A stretch of DNA of 12,636 nucleotides from Wenzhouxiangella sp. (GCA_007119095.1 SKQI01000265.1:1-12636); one strand, 5' to 3'. Positions 1-7,670 are shown, counted from the stretch's first letter. Notes: a model not told the origin generated them from the sequence alone. Program-made: numbers and translations.

Positions 1-2637
1 CATGCGTTTCAGCACAGCCTGATGGATGCGCTGATTCGCTATCACCGGATGAAGGGTCGGGATACCTTGTGGCAGGTGGGCGTGGACCATGCCGGCATCG
101 CCACCGAGATGGTGGTGACCCGCCAGATCGAAGGCGAAGGTGGCAAGCGCGATGACTACAGTCGCGATGAATTCATCGACCGGGTCTGGCAGTGGAAAAA
201 GGAATCGGGCTCGATCATTACCCGGCAGATGCGCCGGCTTGGCGCCTCGGCCGACTGGTCACGCGAGCGCTTCACCATGGACCCGGACCTGTCCGAGGCG
301 GTCACTGAGACCTTTATCCGCCTGCACGACGAAGGCCTGATCTACCGCGGCCCGCGCCTGGTCAACTGGGACCCGGTGCTCAAGACTGCGATCTCCGACC
401 TGGAAGTGGTCAACAGCGATGAGCAGGGCAAGCTGTGGTCGATTCGCTACCCGCGCTCCGATGGCCAGGGCGATATAGTCGTTGCCACCACGCGCCCGGA
501 AACCCTGCTCGGCGATGTCTGCGTGGCCGTGCACCCGGACGATGAGCGCTACCAGGACCTGGTCGGCAAGACCCTTATCCTGCCGCTGACCGGGCGCAAG
601 ATCCCGGTGATTGCCGATGACTACGTTGACATGGAATTCGGTACCGGCTGCGTCAAGATCACTCCGGCCCATGACTTCAATGACTGGGACGTGGGCCAGC
701 GCCATGGCTTCGAGCCGATCAATATCTTTACGCCGACGGCGACGATCAACGACAACGCACCTGAGGCTTACCGAGGCCTGGATCGATTCGAGGCCCGGTC
801 ACGCATCATTGAAGATTTGAAGGCCGCTGATCTGCTGGTCGAGGAAAAACCGCACGCCATGGTCGTTCCCCGAGGCGACCGTTCCGGCCAGATCATCGAA
901 CCTTACCTGACCGATCAGTGGTTCGTGAAAATGGACCAGCTCGGCAGGCTGGGCCTGGAAGCGATCGAGTCCGGCCGGGTCGAGTTCGTACCCGGCAACT
1001 GGATCAACACCTACCGACACTGGATGGAAAACCTGCAGGACTGGTGCATCAGCCGCCAGCTGTGGTGGGGCCACCGGATTCCGGCCTGGTACGACGAGCA
1101 GGGCAACATCTACGTTGGCGAGGACGAGGATGCTGTTCGGGTGAAGCATCAACTCACCTCCGACATCCCCTTGAGACGCGACAACGATGTGCTCGAAACC
1201 TGGTTCTCGTCGGCACTGTGGGCCCACTCCACCCTGGGCTGGCCGGACCCGGAGCGAATGAAAAGCGAAGGGTATGACCGCTACCTGCCCAGCTCGGTAC
1301 TGATTACCGGCTTCGACATCATTTTCTTCTGGGTCGCCCGCATGATCATGATGACCGGGCACTTCACTGGCAAGGTGCCGTTCGAGCAGGTCTACATCAC
1401 CGGCCTGATCCGCGACCGCGACGGCCAGAAGATGTCGAAGTCCAAGGGCAATATCCTCGACCCGCTGGACCTGATCGACGGCATCGAACTGGAAGCACTG
1501 GTCAACAAACGCACCAGCGCCATGATGCAGCCCCAGCTTGCCAGGAAGATCGAGAAAGCCACGCGTGAAGAATTTCCCAACGGCATTCCGGCCTTCGGTG
1601 CCGATGCGCTGCGTTTTACCTTCACCGCCCTGGCCGGCCATGGCCGCGACATCAAGTTCGACCTGGCCCGCTGCGAGGGCTACCGCAACTTCTTGAACAA
1701 GCTCTGGAACGCGGCCCGCTTTACCCTGATGAACGTCGGCGAGGAGACGGTTCCCGAACCGCATCATGAAGACCTGGACGTGCTGTCGCGCTGGATCCTG
1801 TCGCGCCTGGGGCGGACGATCAGCGAGGTCGATCATGCCCTGGCCGATTATCGTTTCGATCTGGCTGCCAAGGCACTGTACGAGTTTGTCTGGAACGAAT
1901 TCTGCGACTGGTACCTGGAGCTGTCCAAGCCGGCCCTGTTCGAAGAAGCCGTGGCCGAAGACCCGGCCACCGCGCTGGCCACCCGCCACACCCTGGCTAC
2001 CGTGCTTGAAACCACCCTGCGCCTGCTGCACCCCTTCGTGCCGTTCGTTACCGAAGAAATCTGGCACAAGGTGAAAGTGCCGGCCGGCATTGATGGTGAC
2101 AGCATCAGCCTGGCACCCTGGCCGCATGCCGGCGTGCCGGACCCTGCCGCCGAGGCCGATGCCGACTGGCTCAAGACCGTGATCTCGGCCATCCGCTCGG
2201 CCCGCACCGAACTGAACCTGGCGCCCGGCAAGCCGATGCCGCTGATGGTCCAGGCCGGCACCACCGAAGACCACGAACGCCTGGCCCGATTCGAAAAGCT
2301 GATCGAGCGCCTGGCCCGGCTGGAAAGCATCGAGCGGGTGCCCGATGAGCGCGATACCGCCGATGTCGCGGTCGCGCTGGCCGGCAACCTGCGCCTGCTG
2401 GTGCCGCTGGCCGGCCTGGTTGACATCAGCGAGGAACTGGCAAGGCTGGAGAAGCAGCTCGACCGCGAGCAGAAAGGGCTGGATATCGTCGAGAAAAAGC
2501 TGGCCAACGAGCGCTTCGTCAACAACGCCCCGGCAGCCGTCGTGGACAAGGAACGCCAGCGCCAGAGTGAACATACCGCCCGGGTCGCCGAACTGAGCAC
2601 TCAGATCGAGAAACTGCGCCGATTACAGACGCCTTGA
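1..2637 (+). CDS. valS: Valyl-tRNA synthetase, 5' end outside the window
   Basis: Class I aminoacyl-tRNA synthetase that charges tRNA-Val in the cytoplasm. The reading frame is open from base 1 (HAFQHSLMDAL), and the first His is the last residue of the HIGH-type motif, so about 45 N-terminal residues lie upstream; 878 residues are visible, against 951 in the E. coli enzyme. The KMSKS loop (GQKMSKSKGN) is coded at 1429-1443. The editing domain shows TTRPETLLGD (coded near 487-516) and GTGCVKITPAHDFND. DWCISRQLWWGHRIPAWYDE and the WFSSALW block follow as in bacterial ValS, then the anticodon-binding domain. The last 70 or so residues (LARLEKQLDREQKGLDIVEKKLANERFV) are the usual C-terminal coiled coil. 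The stop is TGA at 2635-2637. No convincing terminator follows at once. Identity is certain; only the start is missing. Confidence 0.98.
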   Translation, partial: HAFQHSLMDALIRYHRMKGRDTLWQVGVDHAGIATEMVVTRQIEGEGGKRDDYSRDEFIDRVWQWKKESGSIITRQMRRLGASADWSRERFTMDPDLSEAVTETFIRLHDEGLIYRGPRLVNWDPVLKTAISDLEVVNSDEQGKLWSIRYPRSDGQGDIVVATTRPETLLGDVCVAVHPDDERYQDLVGKTLILPLTGRKIPVIADDYVDMEFGTGCVKITPAHDFNDWDVGQRHGFEPINIFTPTATINDNAPEAYRGLDRFEARSRIIEDLKAADLLVEEKPHAMVVPRGDRSGQIIEPYLTDQWFVKMDQLGRLGLEAIESGRVEFVPGNWINTYRHWMENLQDWCISRQLWWGHRIPAWYDEQGNIYVGEDEDAVRVKHQLTSDIPLRRDNDVLETWFSSALWAHSTLGWPDPERMKSEGYDRYLPSSVLITGFDIIFFWVARMIMMTGHFTGKVPFEQVYITGLIRDRDGQKMSKSKGNILDPLDLIDGIELEALVNKRTSAMMQPQLARKIEKATREEFPNGIPAFGADALRFTFTALAGHGRDIKFDLARCEGYRNFLNKLWNAARFTLMNVGEETVPEPHHEDLDVLSRWILSRLGRTISEVDHALADYRFDLAAKALYEFVWNEFCDWYLELSKPALFEEAVAEDPATALATRHTLATVLETTLRLLHPFVPFVTEEIWHKVKVPAGIDGDSISLAPWPHAGVPDPAAEADADWLKTVISAIRSARTELNLAPGKPMPLMVQAGTTEDHERLARFEKLIERLARLESIERVPDERDTADVAVALAGNLRLLVPLAGLVDISEELARLEKQLDREQKGLDIVEKKLANERFVNNAPAAVVDKERQRQSEHTARVAELSTQIEKLRRLQTP

Positions 2638-2706
2638 GGCTGCAATTGACAACAAAATAATAGGTTGGCGTTGTCCTCGGAGCTGAGCCTTCGTTCCGAT
2701 TGGGAG

Positions 2707-2785
2707 GCCGTCCTCGGGCGGTGAATTCCGCTTCAGTTCGACGCGGTGGCGAGGCCTTCAGCGAAATCCCCCACCCGAGGACGGC
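2707..2785. repeat. 12-bp perfect inverted repeat in the valS/AbgT spacer
   Basis: GCCGTCCTCGGG at 2707-2718 is perfectly complementary to CCCGAGGACGGC at 2774-2785, with 55 bases between. Just inside, GAATTCCGCT (2723-2732) can pair imperfectly with AGCGAAATCC (2760-2769), so the RNA could fold into one long interrupted stem. There is no U-run after it, so it is not a classical terminator. It may help end or stabilise the valS transcript, or be a degraded repetitive extragenic element. It carries no credible gene. Function unknown. Confidence 0.6.
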
Positions 2786-2847
2786 TTGCGAAGTCGGATT
2801 TCCAGGGAGTCGCGAGATTTTTCTGAGATATCGCGCCTGTCAAGACG

Positions 2848-2876
2848 AAAAAGCCGCCGGTTTTTGTCCCGGCGGC
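2848..2876 (-). terminator. Rho-independent terminator of the AbgT-family gene
   Basis: Read on the minus strand, the stem GCCGCCGG (2876-2869) and its complement CCGGCGGC (2860-2853) form 8 perfect GC pairs around an 8-base loop, followed at once by TTTTT (2852-2848). The stem begins 15 bases after the transporter stop codon. On the plus strand the hairpin is followed by AATACC, so it should work for the minus-strand gene only and would not stop valS read-through. Confidence 0.88.
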
Positions 2877-2891
2877 AATACCAGTATTTAA

Positions 2892-4436
2892 TCAGCGACC
2901 CAGCGGTATGCCTAAGGTGAAGAAGCCCACCAGCAGCGCGGTCCAGATGACCATGAATGCCAGCGAGTAAGGCAGCATGATCAGCAGCATGTCACCAAAG
3001 CCCATGTCCGGGCGGTACTTGCGCATGAAGGCCAGAATGACCCCGGCGTAAGTCATCATCGGCGTGATGATGTTGGTCGCCGAGTCGGCAACCCGGAAGG
3101 CGGCAGCCACCAGGTCCGGCGTCATCGCCGGGTTGACGAAGTACAGCATCGGGACGAAGATCGGACCCAGCAACATCCATTTCGACATCAGGCCACCGAT
3201 GAATATGTTGATGATCGCGGTAGTAATGATGAAGCCGATCAGCAGCAGCACGGGGAACTGCTGCAACCCGAGCGCCAGCAAGGTCTCCGCGCCCAGGTAG
3301 GTGATGTAGGAGCCTAGCCCGCTGTAACTCAACAAGCCAAGGAAGTTGTAGCAGAAGAAGGTCAGCACCAGGATATAACCCATGGTGTTCATTTGGCCGA
3401 CCATCGCCTTGACCACATCGCCAACGGATTTGAACGTGCCGGCGGCAATGCCGAAAAACAGACCGACAATCACAAAGAAAATGGAGATCAGCAGGATGAT
3501 GTTGTCCATCCACGGCTGGACCTGGGCACCAGCCTCGGTCTCGAAACTGGCCAGCGGACCATAAATCATGCCCAACAGCACCAGCACGGCGACGACCAGG
3601 CCGCCCAGGCTGGCGCGCAGACCACGACGCTCGGATGCCGACACCTGAAACTCGCCGGCTTCAATATCGTCCGGCACCTCGAAGGGCTCACGATCCAGCC
3701 TGGGCTCGACAAAGCGCCGGGTGACGAAATACCCGGTCAAGGTCAGGACGAAAGTCGATACGACAATGAAGTAGTAATTCATCGTCGCCGGTCGCAGCGG
3801 CGTGCCGTCAGCGGTGGTGAACGGCACGCCCTGGGCCTCGGCAAAAGCCTGGGCATTGACCCCGATGATGGCATCCACGGGGCCAGGGAACAAATTGGCG
3901 CTGAAGCCGGCCGACACCCCGGCAAAGGCCACGGCCATGCCGATCAGGGGATTTCGGCCCAGACCCGCGTACAGCAGGCCCGCCAGGGGGATCAGCACCA
4001 GATAGCCGGCATCGGTAGCGATTGAGCTCATCACCCCCATGAACATCAGCAGCAAGGGCAACAGAGCCTGCGGAATATGGCTGCCAGCACGCTTGATCAA
4101 GGCACCGAACAAGCCGGACCGCTCGGCAATGCCGATGGCCAGCATGACAACGAAGATCACCCCAAGCACACCGTTGCCAAATCCAAGCCAATTCTGAAGC
4201 AAGGCATTGTCAAACACCCAGCGCACGTGTTCGGACTGATACATGGGAAGAATTTCGTAGGTCACCGGCTCACCGCCTGCCCCCATGGATTCAAAGGTGT
4301 GCCCACCCATCAATACCGTGACCAGAAAAGCCAGCGGGTACAAGGCCATGAAGATAATGACCGGGTCCGGAATCTTGCGTCCGGCACGTTCGACAAAGGC
4401 ACCGAAACGGTGACCAAGACTTGTTCGTTCAGTCAT
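2892..4436 (-). CDS. AbgT-family transporter
   Basis: Inner-membrane secondary transporter of the AbgT family (514 residues; E. coli AbgT has 508). Known members import p-aminobenzoyl-glutamate or export sulfonamides and related antimetabolites using the proton gradient. Visible hallmarks are a cytoplasmic N-terminus ending in KIPDPVIIFMALYPLAF (about 21-37), SSIATDAGYLVLIPLAGLL (137-155), GVSAGFSANLFPGPVD (173-188), DSATNIITPMMTY near the C-terminus, and many hydrophobic helices ending in the family-typical PYSLAFMVIW. ATG 4436 is chosen because the protein then begins like its family (MTERTSLGHRF). The frame stays open to 4511, but that 25-residue extension is non-hydrophobic and would cover the promoter. 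The Shine-Dalgarno site is weak (GGA, about 7 bases upstream). No abgA or abgB hydrolase gene is adjacent, so the substrate cannot be named. Confidence 0.93.
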   Translation of the reverse strand: MTERTSLGHRFGAFVERAGRKIPDPVIIFMALYPLAFLVTVLMGGHTFESMGAGGEPVTYEILPMYQSEHVRWVFDNALLQNWLGFGNGVLGVIFVVMLAIGIAERSGLFGALIKRAGSHIPQALLPLLLMFMGVMSSIATDAGYLVLIPLAGLLYAGLGRNPLIGMAVAFAGVSAGFSANLFPGPVDAIIGVNAQAFAEAQGVPFTTADGTPLRPATMNYYFIVVSTFVLTLTGYFVTRRFVEPRLDREPFEVPDDIEAGEFQVSASERRGLRASLGGLVVAVLVLLGMIYGPLASFETEAGAQVQPWMDNIILLISIFFVIVGLFFGIAAGTFKSVGDVVKAMVGQMNTMGYILVLTFFCYNFLGLLSYSGLGSYITYLGAETLLALGLQQFPVLLLIGFIITTAIINIFIGGLMSKWMLLGPIFVPMLYFVNPAMTPDLVAAAFRVADSATNIITPMMTYAGVILAFMRKYRPDMGFGDMLLIMLPYSLAFMVIWTALLVGFFTLGIPLGR

Positions 4437-4483
4437 ACGAAGTCCGTAAAAATTGAGTTTGACAGGCAGACAACCTGCCGGGC

Positions 4484-4511
4484 AGTATAACCGCCCCTTC
4501 CCAAGCCTCAA
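4484..4511 (-). promoter_or_regulatory. Probable sigma-70 promoter of the AbgT-family gene
   Basis: On the minus strand TTGAGG (4511-4506, -35, 4 of 6 matches) lies 16 bases from TATACT (4489-4484, -10, 5 of 6). Transcription would start near 4477, about 40 bases before the ATG at 4436. A short palindrome, GGCAG-ACAAC-CTGCC (4465-4479), lies at the expected start point and could be an operator or a leader hairpin. Prediction by eye only. Confidence 0.45.
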
Positions 4512-4561
4512 GCCATGTACCCTGCCGCCCCCAAACTCCCGCGTCTTCGGCGCTGAGTTAG

Positions 4562-4582
4562 GGCACCTCTGAACAATTATGC
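4562..4582 (+). repeat. Left terminal inverted repeat of the MITE
   Basis: Begins GGCACCTCTGAACAATTATG. It matches the reverse complement of 4814-4834 at 20 of 21 positions; the only difference is C versus T at the 13th base (AACAAT here, AATAAT in the right end). Confidence 0.92.
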
Positions 4583-4791
4583 TCGGGCGCGACGGGTCTC
4601 TGCGGGAGTCTCCGGCTCGGCTTGGGCGAGCGTGGTTTGGTCATTCCAAATGAGCGAGCCCAAACGAGCCGGAGGCCCCGCAGAGGCCCGTCCCGTAGGG
4701 TTTCGCCGGAAAAGCCGCATCTCGGGCGTTGCGCCGCTCGGCCGTAGCTACGGCTACTGTCACTCGCGTCGCACCACACGATCTGCGGCTT

Positions 4792-4820
4792 TTCCAACTG
4801 AAACGCGCTCCGTGCATAAT
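4792..4820 (+). promoter_or_regulatory. Possible outward promoter in the right end of the MITE
   Basis: TTCCAA (4792-4797, poor -35, 3 of 6) is 17 bases from CATAAT (4815-4820, 5 of 6 matches to TATAAT), the latter inside the right terminal repeat. It points toward the receiver-domain gene whose ATG is at 4878. No better promoter is evident between the element and the gene. Weak prediction. Confidence 0.28.
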
Positions 4821-4834
4821 TATTCAGAGGTGCC
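4814..4834 (-). repeat. Right terminal inverted repeat of the MITE
   Basis: Read on the minus strand it starts GGCACCTCTGAATAATTATG, mirroring the left end. It is followed directly by the TTAG duplication at 4835-4838, only 39 bases before the ATG of the downstream gene. Confidence 0.92.
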
Positions 4835-4877
4835 TTAGACTGTGGGCGTATATCAAAGGCGGGAAACAGACCCTCGA

Positions 4878-5984
4878 ATGGATCGTCGCGAGAAAAAATC
4901 GGGCAACGGTACCGTGCCACGCGCGCGACTGCTTTTTGTTGATCACAGCCAGCTGATGCGCAAGGCTGCGGATCGGATTCTGGGGGACGAGTTTCGCGTT
5001 CTGCTGGCGGAAGACACCCAAACCGCCTGGATCATCCTGCAGGACGATCCGCTGATCCAGGTCGTTTTTTATGACCAGGACAGCAGCGAGGACAGCGATG
5101 GTCTGGAGCTACTCAAACGCATCCGCAGCTGTGAAAGCCGACGCGTTCGGAGCACACCGGTCGTCATCATTACCGATGACGACGACAGCGAAGCATTCCG
5201 ACAGACGGCCTTGAATGCCGGCGCCACTGACTTTATCGACAAGCCTTTCCGGCCCAGCGAACTGCTGGCCCGCGCCCGCGCCCACGCCAGCACCACCGAG
5301 GCCGTGCAACGCCTGCGCCTGATGCAGCGCCGCCAGAACAAGGATGGCGAGACTGGCCTGGGCAACCGCCGCTACTTCTTCGAGCGGCTTGCCCAGGCAC
5401 TCAGTTTTACCCGACGACACCACCAGCCGCTGAGCCTGGTTCATATCCATCTCGATGGTCTGAGTTCAAGCTTGAAGCAGCAAGATGCGCTTTACCGCAA
5501 GATTCGCCTGGCGAAGCTGGGACGCATGCTGCATCGGGCAATTCGGCAGGAAGATACCGTTTACCGGACAGGTCCGGAAACCTTCAGTTTCATTCTGCCA
5601 GGCACCAATGAGGCGGGTGCCGAGGCAGTGCGCTGCCGTCTGGTTCCGGAGCTTGATGCCATGGGTATGCTCAGCGCCGACAAGGAACTTGGCGTCACCG
5701 CCCGGTTCATCGTCCAATCACCTCGAATTGAAGAAGACGAAAGCGTACTGGAAGCCTTGCGCCGCATCCGCGAGGGCATGGGCACATTATTGATCGACCA
5801 TGAAGTTCTGAAAAAGAGCCAGGAACCCGAACCGCATCATGACGACATCGACAGCCTGCTGGAGCTGGCACGCCACGGCGATATCGAACAAGTGCGCGAG
5901 CACTTGCCGGAGGTCCTAGCCAAGCTCAAGCCGTTGTTGGAACTGGCCAGCGAGCTTGGCAATCTGAACGAGAAGAAACATTAG
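4878..5984 (+). CDS. Receiver domain plus degenerate GGDEF domain protein
   Basis: Cytoplasmic signalling protein of 368 residues. Residues 15-137 are a CheY-like receiver: LLFVDHS (18-24), the likely phosphate acceptor D66 in VVFYDQD, T99 in IITD, and K122 in DKPF. One of the usual two acidic residues is replaced (D22-H23). Residues about 150-290 resemble a GGDEF diguanylate cyclase (ETGLGNRRYFFERL at 158-171), but the active-site motif reads GPETF (232-236) and the metal-binding acidic residues are replaced in LVHIHLDG (187-194), so cyclase activity is unlikely. The RxxD inhibitory-site motif is kept (RQED, 223-226), so it may bind c-di-GMP as a receptor. The C-terminal 60 residues are charged and helical. 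ATG 4878 is preferred. GTG 4842 is an in-frame alternative that adds 12 residues without family likeness, and neither has a strong ribosome site. No kinase gene is adjacent. Confidence 0.85.
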   Translation: MDRREKKSGNGTVPRARLLFVDHSQLMRKAADRILGDEFRVLLAEDTQTAWIILQDDPLIQVVFYDQDSSEDSDGLELLKRIRSCESRRVRSTPVVIITDDDDSEAFRQTALNAGATDFIDKPFRPSELLARARAHASTTEAVQRLRLMQRRQNKDGETGLGNRRYFFERLAQALSFTRRHHQPLSLVHIHLDGLSSSLKQQDALYRKIRLAKLGRMLHRAIRQEDTVYRTGPETFSFILPGTNEAGAEAVRCRLVPELDAMGMLSADKELGVTARFIVQSPRIEEDESVLEALRRIREGMGTLLIDHEVLKKSQEPEPHHDDIDSLLELARHGDIEQVREHLPEVLAKLKPLLELASELGNLNEKKH

Positions 5985-5997
5985 GGAGCCGCTCCCT
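5983..5997. terminator. Small hairpin at a convergent gene junction
   Basis: AGGGAGC (5983-5989) and GCTCCCT (5991-5997) are a perfect 7-base inverted repeat overlapping the stop codon of the receiver gene, in the 37-bp gap before the end of the opposing lipoprotein gene. There is no T-run on either side, so it is at best a weak or factor-assisted terminator. Confidence 0.3.
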
Positions 5998-6021
5998 GGT
6001 AGGCCAATATCCGAATCGCTT

Positions 6022-6693
6022 TCATTCCCCGCGTTGCCGGCGCACTCGCCAACTCTCAGCCTCCTCGAACCGCTCCTCTGCCGAAGCACTTTCTGTCAGG
6101 ACCCAATCAGTCAGTTCCGTCATCAGACCGTGCAGCGATTTCTCAAAGCCGGCGACCAGGTTATCCAACCCACTGCCTTCAATGCGCTGCCGTTGCACAA
6201 AGCTGCGGCTGGCCACTGCACGCGCGCTGCGCTGATGGATGAGATTGGCCTGCAAGGTGATTTCAACGGTGAGCGTACCGCTTCCGTCATCCACAGCCTC
6301 GAAGTGACGAAGTTCACTGGCCAGGCTGTAGCGGGTACGCATGCCGCCGGCTCGACTGACACCGTCGAACGTGCCGGCATCAGAAAACGATCGAATCATC
6401 AGTGCCTGGAGCATTTCCGGGGCGCTGTCCAGCCAGGCTGCGCCTGCGTACGTCTGTAGCCTGGATTGCGAAAGACGAACAAGCACCCGGTCCGAATCAC
6501 GCATGGCATCGGTCACCGGCCTTTGAACCTGCAGAGACCAGGGCACGCGCTGATTTGCAGGACGCGCTTCGGTGTGGAGCTCAGGCGCGAGAATACTGAG
6601 CGGCGCAGACGATCGGCCAAGCATGCATCCGCCTAGCAGTGGCAACAGCAGAAAAAGCGCCGCCATGAGAACAGGTTTGGATTGAAACTTCAT
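6022..6693 (-). CDS. ABC-type transport auxiliary lipoprotein (PqiC/LinN-like)
   Basis: Predicted outer-membrane lipoprotein (223 residues) of the family represented by PqiC and LinN, which partners MCE-type ABC transporters. The N-terminus MKFQSKPVLMAALFLLLPLLGGC is a type II signal peptide with lipobox LGGC and lipidation at C23. Residue +2 is Met rather than Asp, which favours Lol sorting to the outer membrane. The rest is a single periplasmic domain (APLSILAPELH at the start, then SDRVLVRLSQSRLQTYAGAAW and WLDSAPEMLQALMIRSF), typical of the family in length and layout. It is last in its operon; its ATG overlaps the MCE gene stop by 4 bp (ATGA, 6690-6693), with AGGAG at 6705-6709, 11 bases upstream. 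It probably docks the MCE protein to the outer membrane. Confidence 0.85.
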   Translation of the reverse strand: MKFQSKPVLMAALFLLLPLLGGCMLGRSSAPLSILAPELHTEARPANQRVPWSLQVQRPVTDAMRDSDRVLVRLSQSRLQTYAGAAWLDSAPEMLQALMIRSFSDAGTFDGVSRAGGMRTRYSLASELRHFEAVDDGSGTLTVEITLQANLIHQRSARAVASRSFVQRQRIEGSGLDNLVAGFEKSLHGLMTELTDWVLTESASAEERFEEAESWRVRRQRGE

Positions 6694-7658
6694 TGCGGAA
6701 CATACTCCTCAGGCTGGTCGCCACCGAGCAGAAAACGCGTTGGATTGCGCTCAAAGCGATTACTGACTCGCGACAGCTCCCGAATCAGATGTCGAAACTC
6801 CTGCAAGGCAGGGCCGAACTGACCCAGCCCCTCGACGCCGAACTCGGATAAGGCCTGTTCGTTGTCAGCGATCACGTTATCCAGGCGCCTTGACAGAGAC
6901 GCAAAGGCTTCGAGACTGTCGCTGAGATCATCGCTGAGCTTGGGCAGTATATCGATCAGGTTTTCTTCGATGCCATCCATAGCCACGACCACATCTCCGA
7001 TGGCTGTGCGGGCATCGGTCAAGACCTCCTTGAGCTGCTCGCTGCTGTCATAAGCATTGCGAACGATCTGTCCGAACAGATCGCTTTCACTGTTCAGCGC
7101 ATCGGCAAAAGCCTCGATGTTATTGAGCGTTTCGGCAACGCGCTCAGCATTGTCTTCGCTCAGAAAATCAAGCATCCGCAGCAACACTTCACTGGCCGTG
7201 GAGGCGATATCTTCAGATGCATCAATCAGCCGCTGCAGCGGCGACTCTTCGGCAACAATCACCGGCAGACCGTCGGGACTTTCAGCTTCCAACGGTGGCG
7301 CCTCCGGGCTGCCGCCGCGGAGCTGGATGAAAGCCACCCCGGTCAGACCCGCAATATTCAGGCGAGCCGTGGTATCAGTGCGAATGGGGGTTCCCGCCTC
7401 AAGACGGACAACGGCAAGCACTTGGGCCGGATCGTCCGGATTCAGACCAAGCGAGCGCACGGTACCCATCTGAATCCCGTTGTACTGCACGGCACTGCCA
7501 ACAGACAGGCCCGTAACCGCCTGGGTGAAACGAATCTCGTAGTCCTGAAAAGCGGCGTCGGCCTGCCACCGGGCGGCCCACAGACCGAAACCAATGGCCA
7601 GCATCAGCCCAAGCAAGGTGAAGGCTCCGATCAGAACGTGACTGGCGCGGGTTTCCAT
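6690..7658 (-). CDS. MCE-domain periplasmic substrate-binding protein (MlaD-like)
   Basis: Membrane-anchored periplasmic protein (322 residues) with one MCE domain, the lipid-binding part of an MlaFEDB-type transporter. A single transmembrane anchor spans about residues 8-28 (VLIGAFTLLGLMLAIGFGLW). The MCE domain covers about 38-116, with VTGLSVGSAVQYNGIQMGTV and RLNIAGLTGVAFIQLRGG as recognisable blocks. The remaining 200 residues are mostly amphipathic helix with regular Leu/Ile and acidic residues (ASEDIASTASEVLLRMLDFL, LSDDLSDSLEAFASLSRRLD). That makes it nearly twice as long as E. coli MlaD, so the helical part may form a channel or bridge beyond the MCE ring. It starts 12 bp after the ATPase stop, with GGAG at 7666-7669, 7 bases before the ATG. 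The substrate is unknown; phospholipid or sterol-like molecules are usual in the family. Confidence 0.9.
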   Translation of the reverse strand: METRASHVLIGAFTLLGLMLAIGFGLWAARWQADAAFQDYEIRFTQAVTGLSVGSAVQYNGIQMGTVRSLGLNPDDPAQVLAVVRLEAGTPIRTDTTARLNIAGLTGVAFIQLRGGSPEAPPLEAESPDGLPVIVAEESPLQRLIDASEDIASTASEVLLRMLDFLSEDNAERVAETLNNIEAFADALNSESDLFGQIVRNAYDSSEQLKEVLTDARTAIGDVVVAMDGIEENLIDILPKLSDDLSDSLEAFASLSRRLDNVIADNEQALSEFGVEGLGQFGPALQEFRHLIRELSRVSNRFERNPTRFLLGGDQPEEYVPQ

Positions 7659-7670
7659 GGTCGAGCTCCG

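Larger units (their letters stand above)
4558..4838. mobile_element. MITE, probably IS5-family derived, with TTAG target duplication
   Basis: The element proper is 4562-4834 (273 bp). Its ends are 21-bp inverted repeats with one mismatch, starting GGCACCTCTGAA. It is flanked on both sides by TTAG (4558-4561 and 4835-4838), a direct duplication matching the YTAR target used by IS5-type transposases. It has no credible gene and is too short for a transposase. The interior folds into two hairpins. In the first, 4591-4629 pairs with about 4653-4694 (CTCCGGCTCG against CGAGCCGGAG, and CTCTGCGGG against CCCGCAGAG). In the second, GGAAAAGCCGCA (4708-4719) pairs with TGCGGCTTTTCC (4784-4795), enclosing a perfect 14-bp palindrome GCCGTAGCTACGGC (4741-4754). 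It fills most of the spacer between two divergent genes. The family assignment is inferred from ends and target site. Confidence 0.88.

Noticed and set aside
799..2574. A 591-codon open frame antisense to valS
   Set aside because: It lies fully within the well-supported valS coding frame and its translation shows no family motif. Long antisense frames are expected in high-GC coding DNA.
2646..2675. TTGACA and the GACAAC/GTTGTC inverted repeat just after valS
   Set aside because: No -10 box sits at a workable distance. The 6-bp stem with a 16-base loop and no U-run is too weak to call a terminator.
4459..4491. TTGACA ... TATAAC on the plus strand as a promoter toward the receiver gene
   Set aside because: The spacing is 21 bases, too long for sigma-70, and the MITE with its hairpins would lie between it and the gene. 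TATACT on the other strand fits an AbgT-gene promoter better.
4558..4956. Small open frames inside and across the MITE
   Set aside because: Their translations are hairpin-derived, match no family, and span the element boundary. No ribosome site supports them.
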